From: Leptospira wolbachii serovar Codice str. CDC
Lineage (GTDB): Bacteria > Spirochaetota > Leptospiria > Leptospirales > Leptospiraceae
Assembly: GCF_000332515.2 (NCBI RefSeq)
Contig: NZ_AOGZ02000011.1
Span: 1 to 6,132, forward strand
Length of the DNA: 6,132 nt
Direction: 5' to 3'
The notes below the pieces were generated by a model. The model saw only the letters and a program-made list of their open reading frames with translations. It was not told the origin of the DNA and made no database searches. Both the position numbers and the translations under genes were made by a program. Of this stretch, positions 5,553-6,132 are shown piece by piece (the first letter of the stretch is position 1; each line of letters starts with the position of its first letter).

Positions 5553-5953
5553 ATCAGTATTTGTTAGATACAAATACTTGCATCTATATCATTAATAAAA
5601 AACCTGAAAATGTTTATCAAAAATTTAAAAAAGTTAGCTTAGATAACATTTTCATTTCAACCATTACTGAATTCGAATTAAAATATGGTGTTCAAAAAAG
5701 TCAAAAATCTGATCAAAACCAAAAAACTCTTAATGAATTTCTTGGTTATCTAAATATGATTCCTTTCGACTCTGAAGCTGCTTCGATAGCTGGATCTATT
5801 AGAACAAGACTAGAAAAGAAAGGAGAAATTATAGGTCCCTATGACTTACTCATCGCTTCTCAAGCTATCGCCAATGACATTATAATTGTTACGAACAATG
5901 AAAAAGAATTTAAGAGAATTAAAGAACTTAAAATAGAAAACTGGATTAGTTAA
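5549..5953 (+). CDS. vapC: VapC toxin (PIN-domain ribonuclease)
   Basis: This is a 134-residue PIN protein with the catalytic acidic set in place: D7 in LLDTN, E43 in [12 protein letters not shown]99 in GPYDLLIA. The late site is TNN (115-117), as in the enterobacterial plasmid VapC family. The C-terminal pattern [11 protein letters not shown]...ENW is also that of this subfamily, whose studied members cut initiator tRNA-fMet in the anticodon loop and so block translation. The same target is likely but inferred here. The gene shares ATGA with vapB and ends 12 bases before the attC R'' box, so the pair fills cassette C7 (5218-6124). No truncation or missing catalytic residue is seen, so it is probably active. 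Confidence 0.95.
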   Translation: MNQYLLDTNTCIYIINKKPENVYQKFKKVSLDNIFISTITEFELKYGVQKSQKSDQNQKTLNEFLGYLNMIPFDSEAASIAGSIRTRLEKKGEIIGPYDLLIASQAIANDIIIVTNNEKEFKRIKELKIENWIS

Positions 5954-5965
5954 TATGCTGACCGT

Positions 5966-6131
5966 CGTATAACAGCAACTAACCGCTTCGCTTCGGGACT
6001 TCGCCCTCGCTTGGGCTGCGCCACATAGGCTTCTGGCACTCCCCTTGCCGGCGCAAGTGTCGTGGCCAGTCCCTAACGTCCCGTTCGGGACTCAGGGCCA
6101 GCCTACGTCGGTTAGTCTAGTTCGTTAATTG
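5966..6131 (+). repeat. attC site 7 (ends cassette C7), type A
   Basis: R'' CGTATAAC is at 5966-5973 and R' GTTAATTG at 6124-6131. L'' CTAACCG (5979-5985) pairs with L' CGGTTAG (6109-6115), with the same inner stems as sites 5 and 6. Bases from 6125 onward (TTAATTGC) start cassette C8, which shares its opening with C1 and C2 and may belong to the same family. Confidence 0.87.
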
Positions 6132-6132
6132 C

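Larger units (their letters stand above)
1..6132 (+). mobile_element. Integron-type gene-cassette array, interior segment (no integrase in window)
   Basis: Eight structured repeats of about 165-187 bp, all in one orientation, alternate with unrelated short inserts. Cassette limits follow from the R boxes: each repeat begins with a variable R'' (CGTATAAC, CAATTAAC or CAAATAAC) and ends with G plus the first bases of the next cassette (TTATACG, TTAATTG or TTATTTG). The R'' at the end of a cassette always matches the start of that same cassette, not the start of the next one. This is the behaviour expected when attC sites are cut at G/TT. No tyrosine recombinase, attI or cassette promoter is visible, so this is either the interior of a large chromosomal integron or an integrase-less cassette cluster (CALIN). 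Confidence 0.85.

Noticed and set aside
262..6124. The 17-base terminal arms as inverted repeats of DDE insertion sequences or MITEs
   Set aside because: The arms differ from cassette to cassette, show no target-site duplication, and no transposase is present; single attC-like sites between inserts fit cassette recombination better.
102..6131. Repeats as a CRISPR array
   Set aside because: Repeats are over 160 bp, imperfect and highly structured, and spacers are whole genes of very different length.
102..6131. Repeats as tRNA genes, because of their cloverleaf-like branched stems
   Set aside because: They are twice tRNA length, lack the conserved T-loop and anticodon-arm layout, and their ends covary with the inserts as recombination boxes do.

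Overview
This window is a stretch of an integron-type gene-cassette array with no integrase gene in view. It holds eight structured repeats that read as attC recombination sites, all in the same orientation. They separate seven complete cassettes and two partial ones: C0 <1-261, C1 262-743, C2 744-1115, C3 1116-2087, C4 2088-3183, C5 3184-4275, C6 4276-5217, C7 5218-6124, C8 6125->6132. The genes are AT-rich and the repeats are visibly GC-richer. The host is most likely a spirochaete of the genus Leptospira, judging from the protein style of the toxin-antitoxin genes and the look of the repeats. This is an inference and was not checked against any database.

Layout: C0 ends with the last 29 codons of a PIN-domain protein, probably a VapC-type toxin. 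C1 and C2 are two related cassettes without a convincing gene. Each carries an internal GCGCAAATTTT inverted repeat and its own class of attC. C3 carries an AbrB-type antitoxin and a Doc (Fic-fold) toxin behind an 18-bp palindrome. C4 carries a 294-residue protein with a probable Mrr-like nuclease domain at its C-terminus. C5 carries a membrane-anchored protein of unknown function, encoded against the direction of the array. C6 is a HigB/HigA toxin-antitoxin pair and C7 a VapB/VapC pair with its own promoter region. C8 begins at the right edge.

Four of the six gene-bearing cassettes therefore look like toxin-antitoxin modules, a known way of stabilising long cassette arrays. The Mrr-like and membrane proteins are plausible defence-type cargo.

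The most unusual observation is at the cassette ends. The first 17 bases of each complete cassette are complementary to the last 17 bases before the invariant C of its own R'' box. The arm sequence differs from cassette to cassette, but one position is always mismatched: the tenth base is A at the start and C at the end. On the bottom strand this becomes a T-G wobble. In all five forward gene cassettes the stop codon lies only 1-3 bases outside this arm. Such arms can pair fully only in an excised circular cassette, which suggests an extended R-box and possibly a signature of how these cassettes are made or recognised.
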